From assembly GCF_020921035.1 (NCBI RefSeq), contig NC_063156.1, forward strand, positions 7,936,001 through 8,000,000: a DNA stretch of 64,000 bases. Direction: 5' to 3'. Shown here piece after piece: positions 40,201 through 52,174 of this stretch (position 1 is its first letter; each line of letters starts with the position of its first letter). Below the pieces are notes generated by a model. It worked only from the letters and a program-made list of their open reading frames with translations, had not been told where the DNA came from and made no database searches. Source of the stretch: Rhodamnia argentea. Taxonomy: Eukaryota; Streptophyta; Magnoliopsida; Myrtales; Myrtaceae. The position numbers and the translations under genes are program-made.

Positions 40201-42440
40201 CGGTAAGCGATGGTAAGGTTGAGAACCAATCTGGAACGTTTGTCGGATTGAAATAATTGTTGCTAAGATCCCTATTTAGTACACAAACATCAACCTTCAT
40301 CAGCGCAAAAGGAGAGAATGGAATGTGCAGCATAAAATGATTACCATTGAGCACATTGGAATTTACTCACACGGAGCTAAGCGAGTTCATGTTGCCAAAA
40401 TCGGGGAAAGAACCGTTCAGTCTGTTAAACGCTAAACTCCTGAAAGAGATCATAGCAGGAAATTTCAGTGGACTTAAAACTGGCGTATAGGAAAACATGC
40501 TAAGGAATCAATAAAGAAGGTACTAACAATTCGTTGACTTTCACAAGTTCGCTGATACTTGATGGTACTTCTCCCGAAAAGGAATTCCTGTCAAGACGAC
40601 TGTCGCGTTTTCGCCACCAAGTTCAATGACAGAACAAAGATGGTCATGATAGCTTCGAGTGACTGATAAGCAGAATACCATATAAAGAGTTTTTCACTTA
40701 CAGAACCTCAAGTGTCTGAACAAGCCCTAATGAGGCTGGGATTGATCCGTTAAATTGATTACCATCGAATAATCTGCACGAAAGAAAATTATCTGCTTAT
40801 TAAGAGGATGGTGGCAGAGTACATCAACAATCGAGTATCAACTTACACATCGATCACTTAGCAGAAAAACTTACACATGTATCAGTGACATGTTCGCGCT
40901 GAATAATTTCGGCGGTATTGGACCCGAGAGCTGGTTCTTGTTGAAATGGCTGAAAAACCAAACCAAGAACGAGTGACTTCTTTGAGGTCCAATTCAAAAG
41001 AAATTAAATAGGTCTCATTCTGATCCGCCTTTTGCATTGACCTTGAATCTATATAAGCAAATTAATTAGATGATACTCACAAGTGCTTGGCATGTAGGAG
41101 AAGATCCAAACCAGGGGTGCTGCCATTGGAGAGCGGTATAGGTCCAGTTAACTGGTTTTCGGCCAAATCGAGCCAACTGAGCTGTGACAGTTTCCCCAGA
41201 GAAGCAGGAATCGTACCGGTGAACTTATTATTGTTGAGAGCCCTGGCAAGAAGGTTAGCTTGAACAGAGAGAATGAGTCACTTATTCACTGAATAACCAA
41301 ATGAAATACCCACAGCGACAATCCCGAATTCTTACAGGAAGGTCAGCTGAGAAAGTTTGCCAAGCTCGTCAGGAATGTTGCCAGTGAAGCCACAACCTGC
41401 TAAGATTCTGATAAAAGAAATACTTAGCACAGAGCAGAAGGGAAAAAGGAAATAAGACCACAAACTTCTTTGAGATCAGGAAACGGTCTTGCGAAGGAGC
41501 TATTACAAAGTATTAAGCTTCGATAAGTCTCCAAGTCGGGGAGTGACGGAACCAGTGAGGTCTTTGTTAAAGGACAGATCCCTGGAAATAGGATGAAACC
41601 GGTCGGAAAGAGAGAAAAATAGACATAAGTTGAGATTGAGCATACAATAAATAGCTCTTTGCTTTGAATTGTCCTGAGTGCCAGCTTATAAAATCAGGAA
41701 CAACTCCTATCTGATCTTGGTTATAAATCCATTTTCGAAGGCCAGAGGACTCACAAAGAACTTAGCTCCGTCAGGCCTCCTATGTCACCGGTCAATGACC
41801 CTTTGATGTTCATAGACGAAAGGCCCCTGAAACCGACGATAGCCAGACAATCAATTTTCAGTTGAATATGGACTACAATGATGGGCATGCAACAGAAATA
41901 GATGAAATGGAAGTACTGTACTCACAATGCGGTCACCCTCGAATCGTTGCAGGTCACGCCATCCCAAGGTACCCCGCAGGGGTCATCTTTCGCCCAGCTC
42001 GGCGGCGTGTCCTCCCATATTGCCCTTAGAGATTGGAGCGCAGCGGCTGATAACGCAACATTGTGCAGCGAAAAAAAGATTTTAATCAGATGCTTGTGCT
42101 TCATTGATTTTCAAAATTACAGGGTCTACAGGTATGATGCAGCATACATCCTAATACATGTTGAAAACTCCCGAGTGCCAACTATTCCCCCTAGCTTTTT
42201 CATTCACAATCAAAACCCCACAAACAAATGAATCAAAGCAGTAGAACATGCCCAAACTTGGCCATATATAGAAGATGTTCCATGAACTAGAGGACATGCA
42301 CTCTCATGAGCAAAGGCCAAGCTAAACATGAACGAGATTTGGTTGGGTTGAATTTGCTTACAGTCGCCGGAATCAGTGAAGGAGCAGACGACATTAATCC
42401 CAGCAAGTGACAAAGCCAGGAAGAAGACCAATCTCATCAT
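37216..42440 (-). CDS. LRR receptor-like kinase of the HPCA1 (At5g49760) type, complete, 19 exons
   Basis: Minus-strand exons: 42440-42362, 42046-41926, 41826-41755, 41581-41507, 41407-41336, 41242-41081, 40949-40875, 40773-40702, 40599-40528, 40439-40371, 40271-40197, 40099-40028, 39939-39802, 39717-39251, 39160-39017, 38925-38786, 38636-38417, 38278-38043, 37731-37216 (958 aa; HPCA1 is about 950). Order: signal peptide, LRR N-cap ([11 protein letters not shown]), about ten LRRs on 69-75-nt exons, a juxtamembrane Cys/Phe-rich domain, a membrane helix (about 548-572), and a Ser/Thr kinase. Kinase motifs are intact: GSGGYGKV (629-636), Lys650 in [14 protein letters not shown] (744-751), DFG (764-766), GYLDPEYY, so it is an RD kinase likely to be active. 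Extracellular Cys418, Cys423, Cys434 and Cys436 resemble the cysteine pairs by which Arabidopsis HPCA1 senses hydrogen peroxide; whether this protein does so is inference. It heads an array of decayed paralogues upstream. Confidence 0.94.
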
Positions 42441-45400
42441 GTTTTCAGCAAAGCTTGGTCTTAGCAGACAACAATCCTCAGCCGCTACTCTTTAAGTCCA
42501 TGTTGTGATCCAAACTGAGAAAGTTGTCTGCAAAGCTCTCATTTTTGGAGCAGGAAAAGGGTTTATCCGAATGTTAAGTTGACTGATATGCTCTTGGGAA
42601 TTGCAAGAAAGTTTCTCAAGATCATAGAAGCTGAGACAAAAGGAAAGACAGAGAGAGAGAGGGAGAGGTTCTCTTCTTTTGTTCCCCTTGTCTTGGAAGC
42701 CAAAGCACAGTAATCATTGTTATGCTTCAAAATCTTCCGCGTTAATGCCTTTGTGCTCACCGTGTTATACGTCCGCCAGCTTTTCCAAGATGACAAAAAC
42801 TACCAGGAAAACAATGGTTTCCTCAGCAGAACACAAGGCACAATTTTTCAATCCAATGTCCTTGTTTTGTATGGAGGCGCTCGTCATCCCTCGAATTTTT
42901 CGGGAGCAAGAATGTTTTATTCCGTACGGCGACAAAGTATATTTATGGATATTAGAGAATTCACTATGAGAAAATATTCTTAGTGATATTTTTAGATATT
43001 AGGAATATTATTTGATATTTCGTGTTTTTCTAAGATAAGGTAATATCCTTGTTAGATTAGCTTATTTCCTTCCGATGCATATTGTTCGAGTATAAACATC
43101 CTTTTCTAATAAAATGTAATGTTAAGCTAATCGAGTAAAGTTGTAATCTTTATTGATTATCTCTCCCTCTCTCTTGAAGATCCTAGCAGTCACGTGATAT
43201 TAAGCGCTCCTATTTTCCTTATTTTTACTGGCGCCCGGTCACGTGATTTGACGTCCTATGGTTATTCTAGTCAAAGCAGATCAATCCCACGATTAGTACG
43301 AATGCGAAAATCTCATGCCATTAAACATGTCCGTCGGATCGTGGCGGAACGAGCACATCAAAATATCGATTCAGAAAGAGGGTTTGCCATCATCAATTGT
43401 CACAATACCACTAGGTTGCGCATTGACACACACACACACAATCGAAGATCCGATGAAAGGAGTAGAACAGTGAAAAGTTTACATCGGGTCGCAAGATCGA
43501 TTTGCAAAGTGATACAAAGTGTCAGGTACGATTAGTTGTCTTAATGCCACTTGGAGGTTTTACTTATACCTTTGGCGCGTAAGACCCCATTTGGAGATTA
43601 CTACGCAATTTGTAGACTAAGTCAATAATATCTAAATCGAGAAGGGCGGGCCCTTGATGGCTCCCGCCACTTGCACGATGATTGGAGAGCACTAAGCTAA
43701 TGAAAAAAAAAAAAAACCAGAGGTTAATACGAGGACTGCAATGGGATGAGCGGGTTGACTCCTCTTTTGTTTTGCCTCGTACCATCTGTTGCTTAGTAAT
43801 CTCTCTATGCAGCCCCGTCTGCTTGTCCTCTTCCTTTGGGTTTATGTGCTCGCGAATGTGCTCGCGACGTTGTATGTCACACGTTTTGTAATGATAAGAG
43901 TGGTAGTAAATAAGTTTTTAATCGGCCGGCCGAAAGCGAGTAATTCTCCAAGCTTAAAGGAATAATTAAGCGCACCGGAAGTTTAGATTTGGAGTATAGT
44001 TTGATAGTACGAGAATGTACAGACTCTGAAGAAGGAGGAGAGGACTCGACAAGCTGTGCGACGGAGAACGAGTTTTTTCGGTTGTCCGAACAAATCCTGT
44101 GGGAATTGACTGTGAAAATCGTTGCTGCCCTTGTGATTCATAGGAGAGTATTTCTCTCTTAACGTAGGTCTCGGTGATCGAATCACGCCATTTTGGTTCG
44201 TGTTTTTTCGGCTTTATTTGCTGGCGTCGCCTTCTATGGGTCGATTTTTTGACTGCATAATCATAATCTAGAGGTGGAACTCCGGTGACGGACTTCTTGC
44301 GCTCCGCTACTTCGCCGCATGTGTATGCGATTGAACTCCTTTTAACGACTCCCCTACCCTTTGTAGAGCCCAATAGAGACCGAGAAGATTGACTCAAGAA
44401 CCGATTTCATGAGACCCTTCATCCTAGAAATCAAACTTAGGACACGTTTGTCCAAACGAAAGAATTTTTCGCGAATTAATTTCCTAGACTTTCACGCATT
44501 TGGTTTGCTCAAAACAATTGGTCAATGAAAAAATCATTTGCGATAAAAATAAAAGGTATATGCTTATGTGACAGCTTTTTTTTTTCTACTGCAAGATTGA
44601 TGCCATATTGTGAGCCCCATAAAAAAAAAATAAAAAAATATTTAAAAATTATTGTGAGGTCCGCTCCTTAAAGAATCTATGACCCACAATATGCTGTTAT
44701 TCACACAGTCACCCAAAGAATATTATGCTAGCAAACTTCAAAATAAAATATGCATCGCTTAAGCTTAGGAAAATGAATCTCCTAATCTGAAAAGAGGAAA
44801 ACATTTTTCCTGAAAATGACATCCCAGAAAACAAATTTCCTTTACATGAAGGTTTTCCAGAAATAAATGCACCATTGACTAATAATTACAAAGCAAATCT
44901 CCTTTATCGTGAAGTTTTCCTGGAAATAGAAGCTCACCCTTCATCAATAATTACGAAGCGATGGGAACAATGGAACCCTCGTGAATAGACAAGGAGCACA
45001 TATAGAAAGCTCCGAGATGTCCAAGTCGCACAGGCCTCTTTGATAGCTCCATGCTTGATTCAACTTTTATGCTGCTTGTATAATTCATACTACACACTCG
45101 GACGTACAAGAATGATCAATTTGCATTCGTTATTATGATGCAATTGATCATAACTTTCTTCTGCTTTTGCTTTTGCCCACCTATAGATGATGTAATGTTT
45201 TGTAAAAAAAAAAGAGGACTAATACATATTTAACAAAATCGATTAGAAGACTGAAAATATTTGTTATGGTCTCAATTATTCTTTTGGGATAAGCACATTG
45301 AAAGTTCTAAAACTTGTCGCGAAAGTGCAATGGAATCCTGAAACTAACAAGAAGTGCAATCAAGTTCAAAAACTCATCAAACTAGCGCAATCAAGTTTGT

Positions 45401-46249
45401 TCGTTAACTTCGTTCAACTTGGCTAGCAAAAAATGCTGACATGACTTTTTTCATTATTTCTCTTATATGGTGCTGACGTGGTTAAAGGGACATAGTTTTG
45501 GTGCAAATCTGATTTTTTTTTAGTAGAAATTTTATTTAGATTATATCAAAACATAAGCTAATTTAAAAAAAGATGATGAAGAAGAGAAAAACCAGGCGAG
45601 AGTTGCAAGTGTTTGCCGCTGCCGCCCCACCATCGCCAGGAAGGGGCCGGCAACCCTTGGCCAGCCATACCCCACCATCGCCGGCCCTTCCCTACAATGG
45701 TGGGGCGGCAGCGGCGGCAATGATTAGGACACACGTGCATACATCAATCCATAGCGTCACTAGAGTACTGTTATCAGATCCACAAACTTGTCTGAACGGC
45801 AAGAACCTTGCAAAATTTCCTGCAGACTATGAAGACTGTAGAAGTGGAGCGATCAAAGATTGAACTCTCCTTGCTTGAGTGGACAAAAGCTAAAAAAATG
45901 AAGAGGAAAGTAGACACCTAACTGCGCTCGATTCATCGACAAATATGACCATCTTAACTATCGCATTTGTCGAGGGCCATTAGACATAATTAGCACAGAC
46001 AGAGCCGAAAGACGAAAATCGATCCATCCGAGCAAAATTAGGTCGATTAAATTCAATCAAAAGTTGATGTTGTGTAATGATGGAACCATAATAAGATCAT
46101 CAGTAGGCCTTTAGTTTTAAAGTACCCAAAGAAAATGCAAGTCATAATCCTGATGCTTGCTAGCCTTTGCACTAAAGTAATCAAAATTGGGATATTTACT
46201 CCCTATCTTATCTTTTAAACTGTCTTGGAAAACAGTCAACAGTGTCTCT
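42441..46249. other. Region between the intact and the truncated receptor genes
   Basis: No intact gene. 43720-43800 matches the upstream flank of the truncated paralogue (50130-50205; shared GACTCCTCTTTTG / CATCTGTTGC phrase), so part of the duplicated promoter is kept. 42990-43195 looks like an LTR remnant (separate entry). A minus-strand open frame at 44397-43966 lacks an ATG and any domain. 45285-45500 resembles one arm of the R4 inverted-repeat family, followed by a GCCGCTGCCGCCCC-type GC block at 45610-45720. No remains of transmembrane or kinase exons were found just downstream of the truncated paralogue. Confidence 0.55.
42990..43195 (+). mobile_element. Possible solo LTR remnant
   Basis: An AT-rich stretch has LTR-like order: repeated ATATTA phrases, TATAAACATCC (43091-43101), then AATAAAATGTAATG and a TC-rich end before GATCCTAGCAG. 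That is the arrangement of TATA, polyadenylation signal and 3' terminus seen in many plant Copia LTRs. No second LTR, tRNA-primer site or coding domain was found. Confidence 0.3.
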
Positions 46250-49200
46250 CTAGATGCCTAAGGTAGTATTGAAAGCATAAAGAGATGCCACGAAATAATA
46301 GGGACCGAATTGTTGAGGCGGTTTATAAGTTTGGTTGCTCAGATTGAGTCCAATGCTCGAGATCACCGAACCATTGAAATGATTTCCTGGGGTCGGGAAG
46401 AGCGCAGCTGGAACTTCCAGATAGTCGTTGGTATTGAAGAAGGGGTTATGTACGAAAACCGAGCGAGGAGTGAGGTCCAGTCCTGTCCAGAGGCTCTCCT
46501 CGAGTTCCTGAAACGAGGTCACATTCATTTTCCTGAAGGTGGGTGCTCTGAAATATAATTTCCCCTGGTACGGAAAAGCGCAATCGCAGCTCTGGGGGCT
46601 GAGCATTTGACCTTGTGGACACGAATCGTTTCCGCAATGCACGACGCTGGTAGAATAATTAGATATCGCAGGTTGTCCTGAAGGTTGAGAGTAGTTTGTG
46701 GTTGCAAGACTGTCGTTGCAGATAGGATTGCCTAAGAGCCTGAATGTACAAAATTTCATCGGTGAGATTTGCGATCATCAGAAGGGCAAACGCACATTGC
46801 TGATAATGCCAAAAACATAATTTTTCTCACAATAATGTATTGCCATATCCTGAGGGATTGGTCTCAACAGAGGAAATCTGATTATATCGGAGATCGACGA
46901 CCTCCAGATTTCGGCTGAAGTTGCTGCTCAGGTTCAATGTTCCATTGATTGCATTGCTTCTCAGTTTTCTGGTTGAGTTGGCACAAAAGAAATGACTTTT
47001 AGTCTTGAAATCGCGCTTCCCTTTTCCTACAGAAAATGGTCCAAAACATATGATCTTACACTTTTCGAATTTGCAGATTGCCGAAGACTCCTTCTGGTAG
47101 CGTCCCTTGCAGCGGTCTGGTAGCTTCCCTTGCAGCGGTCCGTACTCCACAACCCTGACCAGAATAGCTCACTAGAAAATTCCCAAAAGATCTTACCACC
47201 AGTTTGGGGAAAAAAATTTACTGAATATGCTTCGAGCACAAGAAGCACGTACAGAGTTGTAAGCGATGGTAAGGTCGAGAACCAAGCTGGCACATTCGTC
47301 GGGTTGAAATAATTGTTGCTAAGATCCCTGTTTCGTACAGAACATCGAACTTCATCAGCACAAAAGGAGGGAATAAACGTGCAGCATAAGATCGGTACCT
47401 TTGACTGCCCTGGCATTTACTCACACGGAGCTAAGCGAGCTCATGCTGCTTAAATTGGGGAAAGAACCATTCAGTCTGTTGTTCGCTAAATTCCTGAAAG
47501 AGATCATGGCAGGATTTCAGTGGACTTGAACTAGAATACATGCTAAGGATTTGATAAAGAAGATACTAACAATACAATGAGCTGACAAGATTGCTGATAC
47601 TCGCCGGAACTTCTCCTGAAAATGAATTCCCATAGAGACGACCGTTGCATTTTTGGCACCAAGTGCAATGACAGAACAAGAATGGTCACAAAAGCTTCGA
47701 GTGACTAAAAAGAACGATTCTCTGGAAACCATATAGAGAGATTTTCATTTACAGAACCTCGAGTGTCTGAACAAGTCGTAATGTGGATGGGATCGATCCG
47801 CTAAATAGATTGCTATCGAATAATCTGTTAGAAAGAAAATGTAACTGCTTATTAGGAGGATGGTGACAGCATAAATTAACAATTGAGTATCAACTTACAC
47901 ATCAATCACTTGAGCAGAAAAACGTACACGTGTATCAGTTCCATTTTCGCGCTGAATAGTCTCTCTGGTATGGAACCCCGAGAGCTGGTTCTTGTTGAAA
48001 TTGCTGAAAAACCAAACCAAGAACAAGCGACTTCTTTGAGGTCCAATTCGAAAGAAATTGAGTAGATCTCATTCCAATCATACACAGACAGACAACCATA
48101 CACGCTCATACATATACACGCATTGACAGGTTTTGCATCGACCTTGAATCTATATAAGAAAATTAATTAGATGATACTCACAAGTGCTTGGCATTTAGGA
48201 GAAGATCCAATCCAGGGGTGCTGGCATTTGAGAGCGGTATAGGTCCGATGAACTGGTTTTCGGCCAAATCCAGCCAAATGAGTTGGGACAGTTTCCCCAG
48301 AGAAGCAGGAATCATACCGGTGAAATTATTATTGTTGAGAGCCCTGGCAAGATGGTTAGCTTGAACAGAGAGAATTAAGTCACTTTTACACTGAATAAAC
48401 AAACAAAATTCCCATAGTGACAATCCCGAATTGTTACAGGACGTTCAGCTGAGAAAGTTTGCCAAGCTCATCAGGAATATTGCCGGTGAAGCCGCAACCT
48501 TCTAAGATTCTGATAAAAGAAGTACTAAGCACAGAGCAGAAGGGAAAAAAGAAATAGGAAGGGACAAACTTTTTCGAGATCAGGAAACAGTCTTGTGAAC
48601 GAGCTATTACAAAGTATTAAGCTTCGATAAGTCTCCAAGTCGGGGCATGAGGGAACCGGTGAGGTCTTTGTTAAAGGACAGGTCCCTGGAAATAGGATGA
48701 AACCGGTCGGAAAGAGAGAAAGATAGACATAAGTTTGAGATTGAGCATACAATAAATATAGCTCTTTGCTTTGGATTGTCCTGAGTGCCAGCTTATAAAA
48801 TCAGGAACAATTTCTATCTGATCTTAGTCATAAGTCATTCTTCAAAGGCCAGAGGACTCACAAAGATATTAGCTCCGTCGGGCCTCCTATATCACCACTC
48901 AACTGTCCTTTGATGTTCATAGACGAAAGGCCCCTGAAACCGGCAATAGCCATACTATTATTGTACATTAATCAATTGGGAGTTGCATATGGACTACAAC
49001 GACAGGCATTTAACGACAATAGGTGAAATGGAAGTACTGTACTCACAATGCAGTCACCCTCGAATTGCTGCAGGTCACGCCATCCCAAGGTAACCCCACA
49101 GGGGTCGTCTTTCGCCCAGCTCGGCAGTGTGTTCTGCCATATTTCCCTTAGAGATTGGAGCGCAGCAGCTGATAATGCGGCATTTTGCAGAGAAAAAGAT

Positions 49201-49614
49201 TTTAATCAGATGCTTGTGCATCATTGAAGTGCTGCAGCTGATCGTTCGACATTTTGCAGTAAACAGATTAATCAGATGCACTGCAGGTGCTCCTTTTTTT
49301 CTCCTTCAATGTCGCGCAAGCATTAGATGTGACGTAGTTCCTAATGCATGTGACCACTTCCAAATTTCTCCAAACTTGCCCATATAAATCTACTTCCCTA
49401 ACAATGTAACAAGTGTCTTCTTGTTTCAGGAAAACCGAAGATTATCAAAAGAAAGGTCGGATGTGCACTCTCAGGAGCGAAGGTTGGCCTAACGTGAATT
49501 CAACTGATTGAATCGAATCGACTTACAGTCGCCAGGATAAGTGAATGAGCAGATGACTTGGATTCCAGCAAGCAAGATGGCCAGGATCAGGACCAACCTC
49601 AGCATGATTACCAT
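46250..49614 (-). pseudogene. Truncated, frameshifted LRR receptor-like kinase paralogue (ectodomain only)
   Basis: Exons 1-14 of the neighbouring receptor gene can be followed one by one: 49614-49527, 49168-49047, 48933-48862, 48685-48611, 48509-48438, 48343-48182, 48003-47928, 47824-47753, about 47641-47575, 47493-47426, 47327-47253, 47154-47060, 46968-46831, 46739-46250. The reading frame is broken repeatedly: exon 2 has one extra base, exon 7 one extra, the exon 9 acceptor is GG instead of AG and the exon is a base short, exon 10 is a base short, and exon 12 carries a 23-bp tandem duplication. After the SLYAF segment of exon 14 the homology stops, a TAG follows nine codons later, and the membrane and kinase exons are absent. 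The signal-peptide exon and the long last exon remain open, so fragments could still look coding to automatic gene finders. Confidence 0.9.
47094..47139 (+). repeat. 23-bp tandem duplication inside pseudogene exon 12
   Basis: Two adjacent copies (47094-47116 and 47117-47139) of a 23-bp unit starting CTGGTAGC and ending CAGCGGT differ at one base. The intact paralogue has a single copy at the matching place. Since 23 is not a multiple of three, it shifts the frame. Confidence 0.92.
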
Positions 49615-50293
49615 GGCTTTTGCTCTTTGGAAAAGTGTAAATTTGAACTTGTAATGTAAGGAAAAAAGGGTGAATTTATAGGTGATTAGTTTTTGGTGTT
49701 CTCTTTTTGCCTCGGACATTCAAGCCAAAACGCCCAAAAATGTTCATTTGCATCCTCGGTCGCTGTCGCAACAGTCATGAACAGCCAAACAACTTTTCCA
49801 CTTCGCAGATCTCTCCGCTCGCCTGCTTCTATTGATGACAAGTAGAAGGAACAAATGGTTTCTTCAGCCAATACAAGGACATATTAGTCAATGAATACGA
49901 TAGACGGGTGAGTGCATTAGAAATTTTAAAACTCATCACGAAAGTATAAGTGAGTTTAAAAATTTAAAAAAAAAATGCTATGAAGTCCTAAAATTTATCC
50001 TCATACGTTGAGGAGATGTAAACGAAAAGATAGAGGAGGAAACACACGGGGTCAAGTCTACGATGATGCGTTCGACCAAGAAAAATAAAAATAAAAAGTC
50101 AACGATGATGCCGAGGAATGAGGAGGTTGCGACAAAACAAAGAGGATTGAGGGGTTTTCGAGTCCTCTCTTGTTTCTCGTCGTCCCATCTGTTGCCTACA
50201 CCTCACATCACGCCATGCAATTCATCTCCAACTCCGCTCATTTCTCTTCTTGCCCTTTTTGGCTTATTACGTACAATTTATTTCCTTCGGCTT
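49615..50293. other. Duplicated receptor-gene upstream region
   Basis: 49681-49890 is a block (TTTTGGTGTTCTCTTT ... GGTTTCTTCAGCCAATA) that recurs at 58377-58585 and, shortened, at 57562-57720 and 60195-60355. 50020-50205 recurs near 57740-57885 and in part at 43720-43800. These are promoter-side parts of the receptor-gene duplication unit, not separate genes. Confidence 0.7.
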
Positions 50294-50304
50294 CCTCAAT
50301 TTAC

Positions 50305-51009
50305 GGGGAAAATTATATAAAAAAAATCCTAAATCTTTTTGCACTTTTAGCAATTCAATCCTAAACTTTTTAAATTTACCGATTGAACCCTAAACATTTT
50401 CATCATTTTGCCAATTTAGTCATATTAATCGGAATCGGCGATGTGGCCGCATACTGTCCTATGTGGCACTGTCGGTGCGGATGTGGCCAAATTTTAATAA
50501 TATTTTGATATTCTTTAAATTATTTATTTATTTTTTCCTTTATTTATTTTTCTCTTTTCCCTTTTTCCACTTTTCTTTTTTTTCCGCCTTTTCCCTTTCC
50601 CTTTTCTCTTTTTTTTCCCTCCGCCCGGCCTCAATTTCCGTTGGGTTCCGGCAAGGGTCGCCCTCGCCCGGGTTGGCGTGCGCGGCCGTCGCCCTCCAAG
50701 GCAAAGACTGCCCTTGCCTAAGGCCGGCAGAAGTGAAAAATAGGAAAGGAAAAAAAAGAAAAAGGGAAAAAGGAAAAACAAAAAAATAGAAAAAGGAAAA
50801 ATAACACATAAATATTAAAATATTTTTAAAATTTGACCATGTTAGCACCGGCGGTACCATGTAGGACGGCCGGTATCCACGTCAGCGATTTTCGGCCAAT
50901 AGGACTGAATTAACAAAATGTGAAAATGTTTAGGGTTGAATTGACAAACTTAAGAGATTTAGGATTGAATTGACATGCAAAAGGTTTATGACTCTTTTGC
51001 CATTTCCCC
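50305..51009. mobile_element. 705-bp long-TIR element, family R4, with 11-bp TSD
   Basis: CCTCAATTTAC lies immediately before (50294-50304) and after (51010-51020) the element. The terminal ~120 bp are inverted repeats (GGGGAAA..., AATTCAATCCTAAA / TTTAGGATTGAATT, CCCTAAACATTTTCA / TGAAAATGTTTAGGG). Between them are a T/C-rich tract, a GC-rich core (50625-50740) and a purine-rich tract complementary to the first, so almost the whole element can fold. No transposase. Long inverted ends plus an 11-bp duplication suggest a Mutator-like non-autonomous element. Related copies lie at 56557-57281 and 59004-59963. Confidence 0.75.
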
Positions 51010-51557
51010 CCTCAATTTACTAATGAAAACACTTAAAACAAGCACCGATCTCAGGTTGAGCACCTTGATACAAGAACAGTCATCCGACGTGCCGCAAAAG
51101 TGACCATACGATTATTTCTTCATATGTATCCAAAGTTTATAGAGGTTCCACTCCTGTCATCCATGTCTATACTTTGTAATAAGAGAATATGTAGACAATT
51201 TTTTTCTCTCTCCCTATTTTGGCTCGATTAAGCAATTTTCTTGGTTACAAGCGATGTCAACTTACATTTCTCGTTGTAATCTAGGATGCACCTCTATTTC
51301 CGTTTGACGATTTGTTTCTGCTTGTCCATTCCACGTGTATGTGTGAGCGAGAGATGACTTTATATTTTCTAAGTAGAAGACTTGCAAAAAGTAGTCTAAA
51401 ATCTTATTGATGGACCAACATGGCTCTCTAGGGAGAACTGTCACAAGGACAACCTTATTACGTTCTAAAACATCACTAAGCACTAACTATCAGAGCTAGG
51501 AGTAGTCATCGACGCCACCCCTGCTCCTTCTTATCCATTCCCTCAGACCTTCCTCTT
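51010..51557. other. Duplicated flank downstream of LTP gene 1
   Basis: From about 51120 the sequence matches 60675 onward (TTTTGGCTCGATTAAGCAAT, GGTTGTAATCTAGGA-type phrases), marking the left part of the LTP segmental duplication. It presumably includes the LTP 3' UTR. No gene of its own. Confidence 0.6.
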
Positions 51558-52081
51558 TCAAGAAATGCTGCAAAAATTTATGTAGGTAAGCACAAGGATC
51601 AGTTGTCATAACCATGCTGGTAGATCTTCGTATATAAGAGCACGTACAATGGCGGACCGAGAAATACTAGGTTTGAGCGGTTTAAGACTGTTAGCGTTGT
51701 CGGACCAAATATGCAAAGACAGAATTTAAGTTAGTACCGGTTGCAATCTACGTCCGCGCGGATGGGGACGCCGATTGAGACACCGCATTTTCCGGGCAGC
51801 GTGGCGGCGGCGTCCGCCTTGATGTTGTGGGACTGGCTGGCGAGTTGCTTGATGCACACGCAGGCGGCACGCCTGTCGGCAGGGTACGGGGTGCTGTTCT
51901 TCAGGCCTCTCACCCCGTCGCAGCACGCCGACCCGGGGTCCCCTCCTTTGGTGAGGTACGATGCGCAAGGGCCGAGAGACTTTCGCACTTGTGGGCAAGT
52001 GATGCCCTCCACAGGGCTCGCCATGAGCGCTATCAAGGCCATTGCCGCCGCCGCCGCTACCGCCAAAGCCGCGCCCTTCAT
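51558..52081 (-). CDS. Non-specific lipid-transfer protein, type 1 (copy 1)
   Basis: Secreted 9-kDa lipid carrier of the cell wall, with roles in cuticle assembly and defence in the family. Exon 1 is 52081-51738 and exon 2 only 51567-51558, adding Ile-Ser and the stop. The 170-nt GT-AG intron splits the Arg codon, and both splice sites are conserved in the second copy. Unspliced translation would instead end in NRY. Predicted 117 aa: a 26-residue signal peptide ending PVEG, then a 91-residue mature protein starting ITCPQV, exactly the usual size. The eight cysteines follow C-X9-C-X13-CC-X19-CXC-X22-C-X13-C, the type 1 pattern. The family pentapeptide PYxIS is replaced by PIRAD, and PADRR stands for the TxxDR box. 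The expected TATA box is degraded compared with copy 2 (see findings). Confidence 0.93.
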
Positions 52082-52174
52082 ATCTTTTCTCAGACGGCAA
52101 GCAAACTTATATTGAACTTCTCAAAGAAAGTGTAGTGGGTGTGTGCGGGCGCTTGACGATGGTGCGTGGAGAGG

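Noticed and set aside
43250-43270. TGGCGCCCGG near 43229-43240 as a retrotransposon primer-binding site
   Set aside because: Too far from the possible LTR end and without any downstream gag or pol coding remains.
43966-44397. 143-codon minus-strand frame rich in Arg/Lys/Ser
   Set aside because: Has no ATG at its start or early inside it, no recognisable domain and no convincing splice partners; could be an exon, but cannot be supported.
51741-52115. Plus-strand frame antisense to LTP 1, and its counterpart at 61181-61804
   Set aside because: Shadow of the LTP coding sequence; kept open in both copies only because the copies are so similar.
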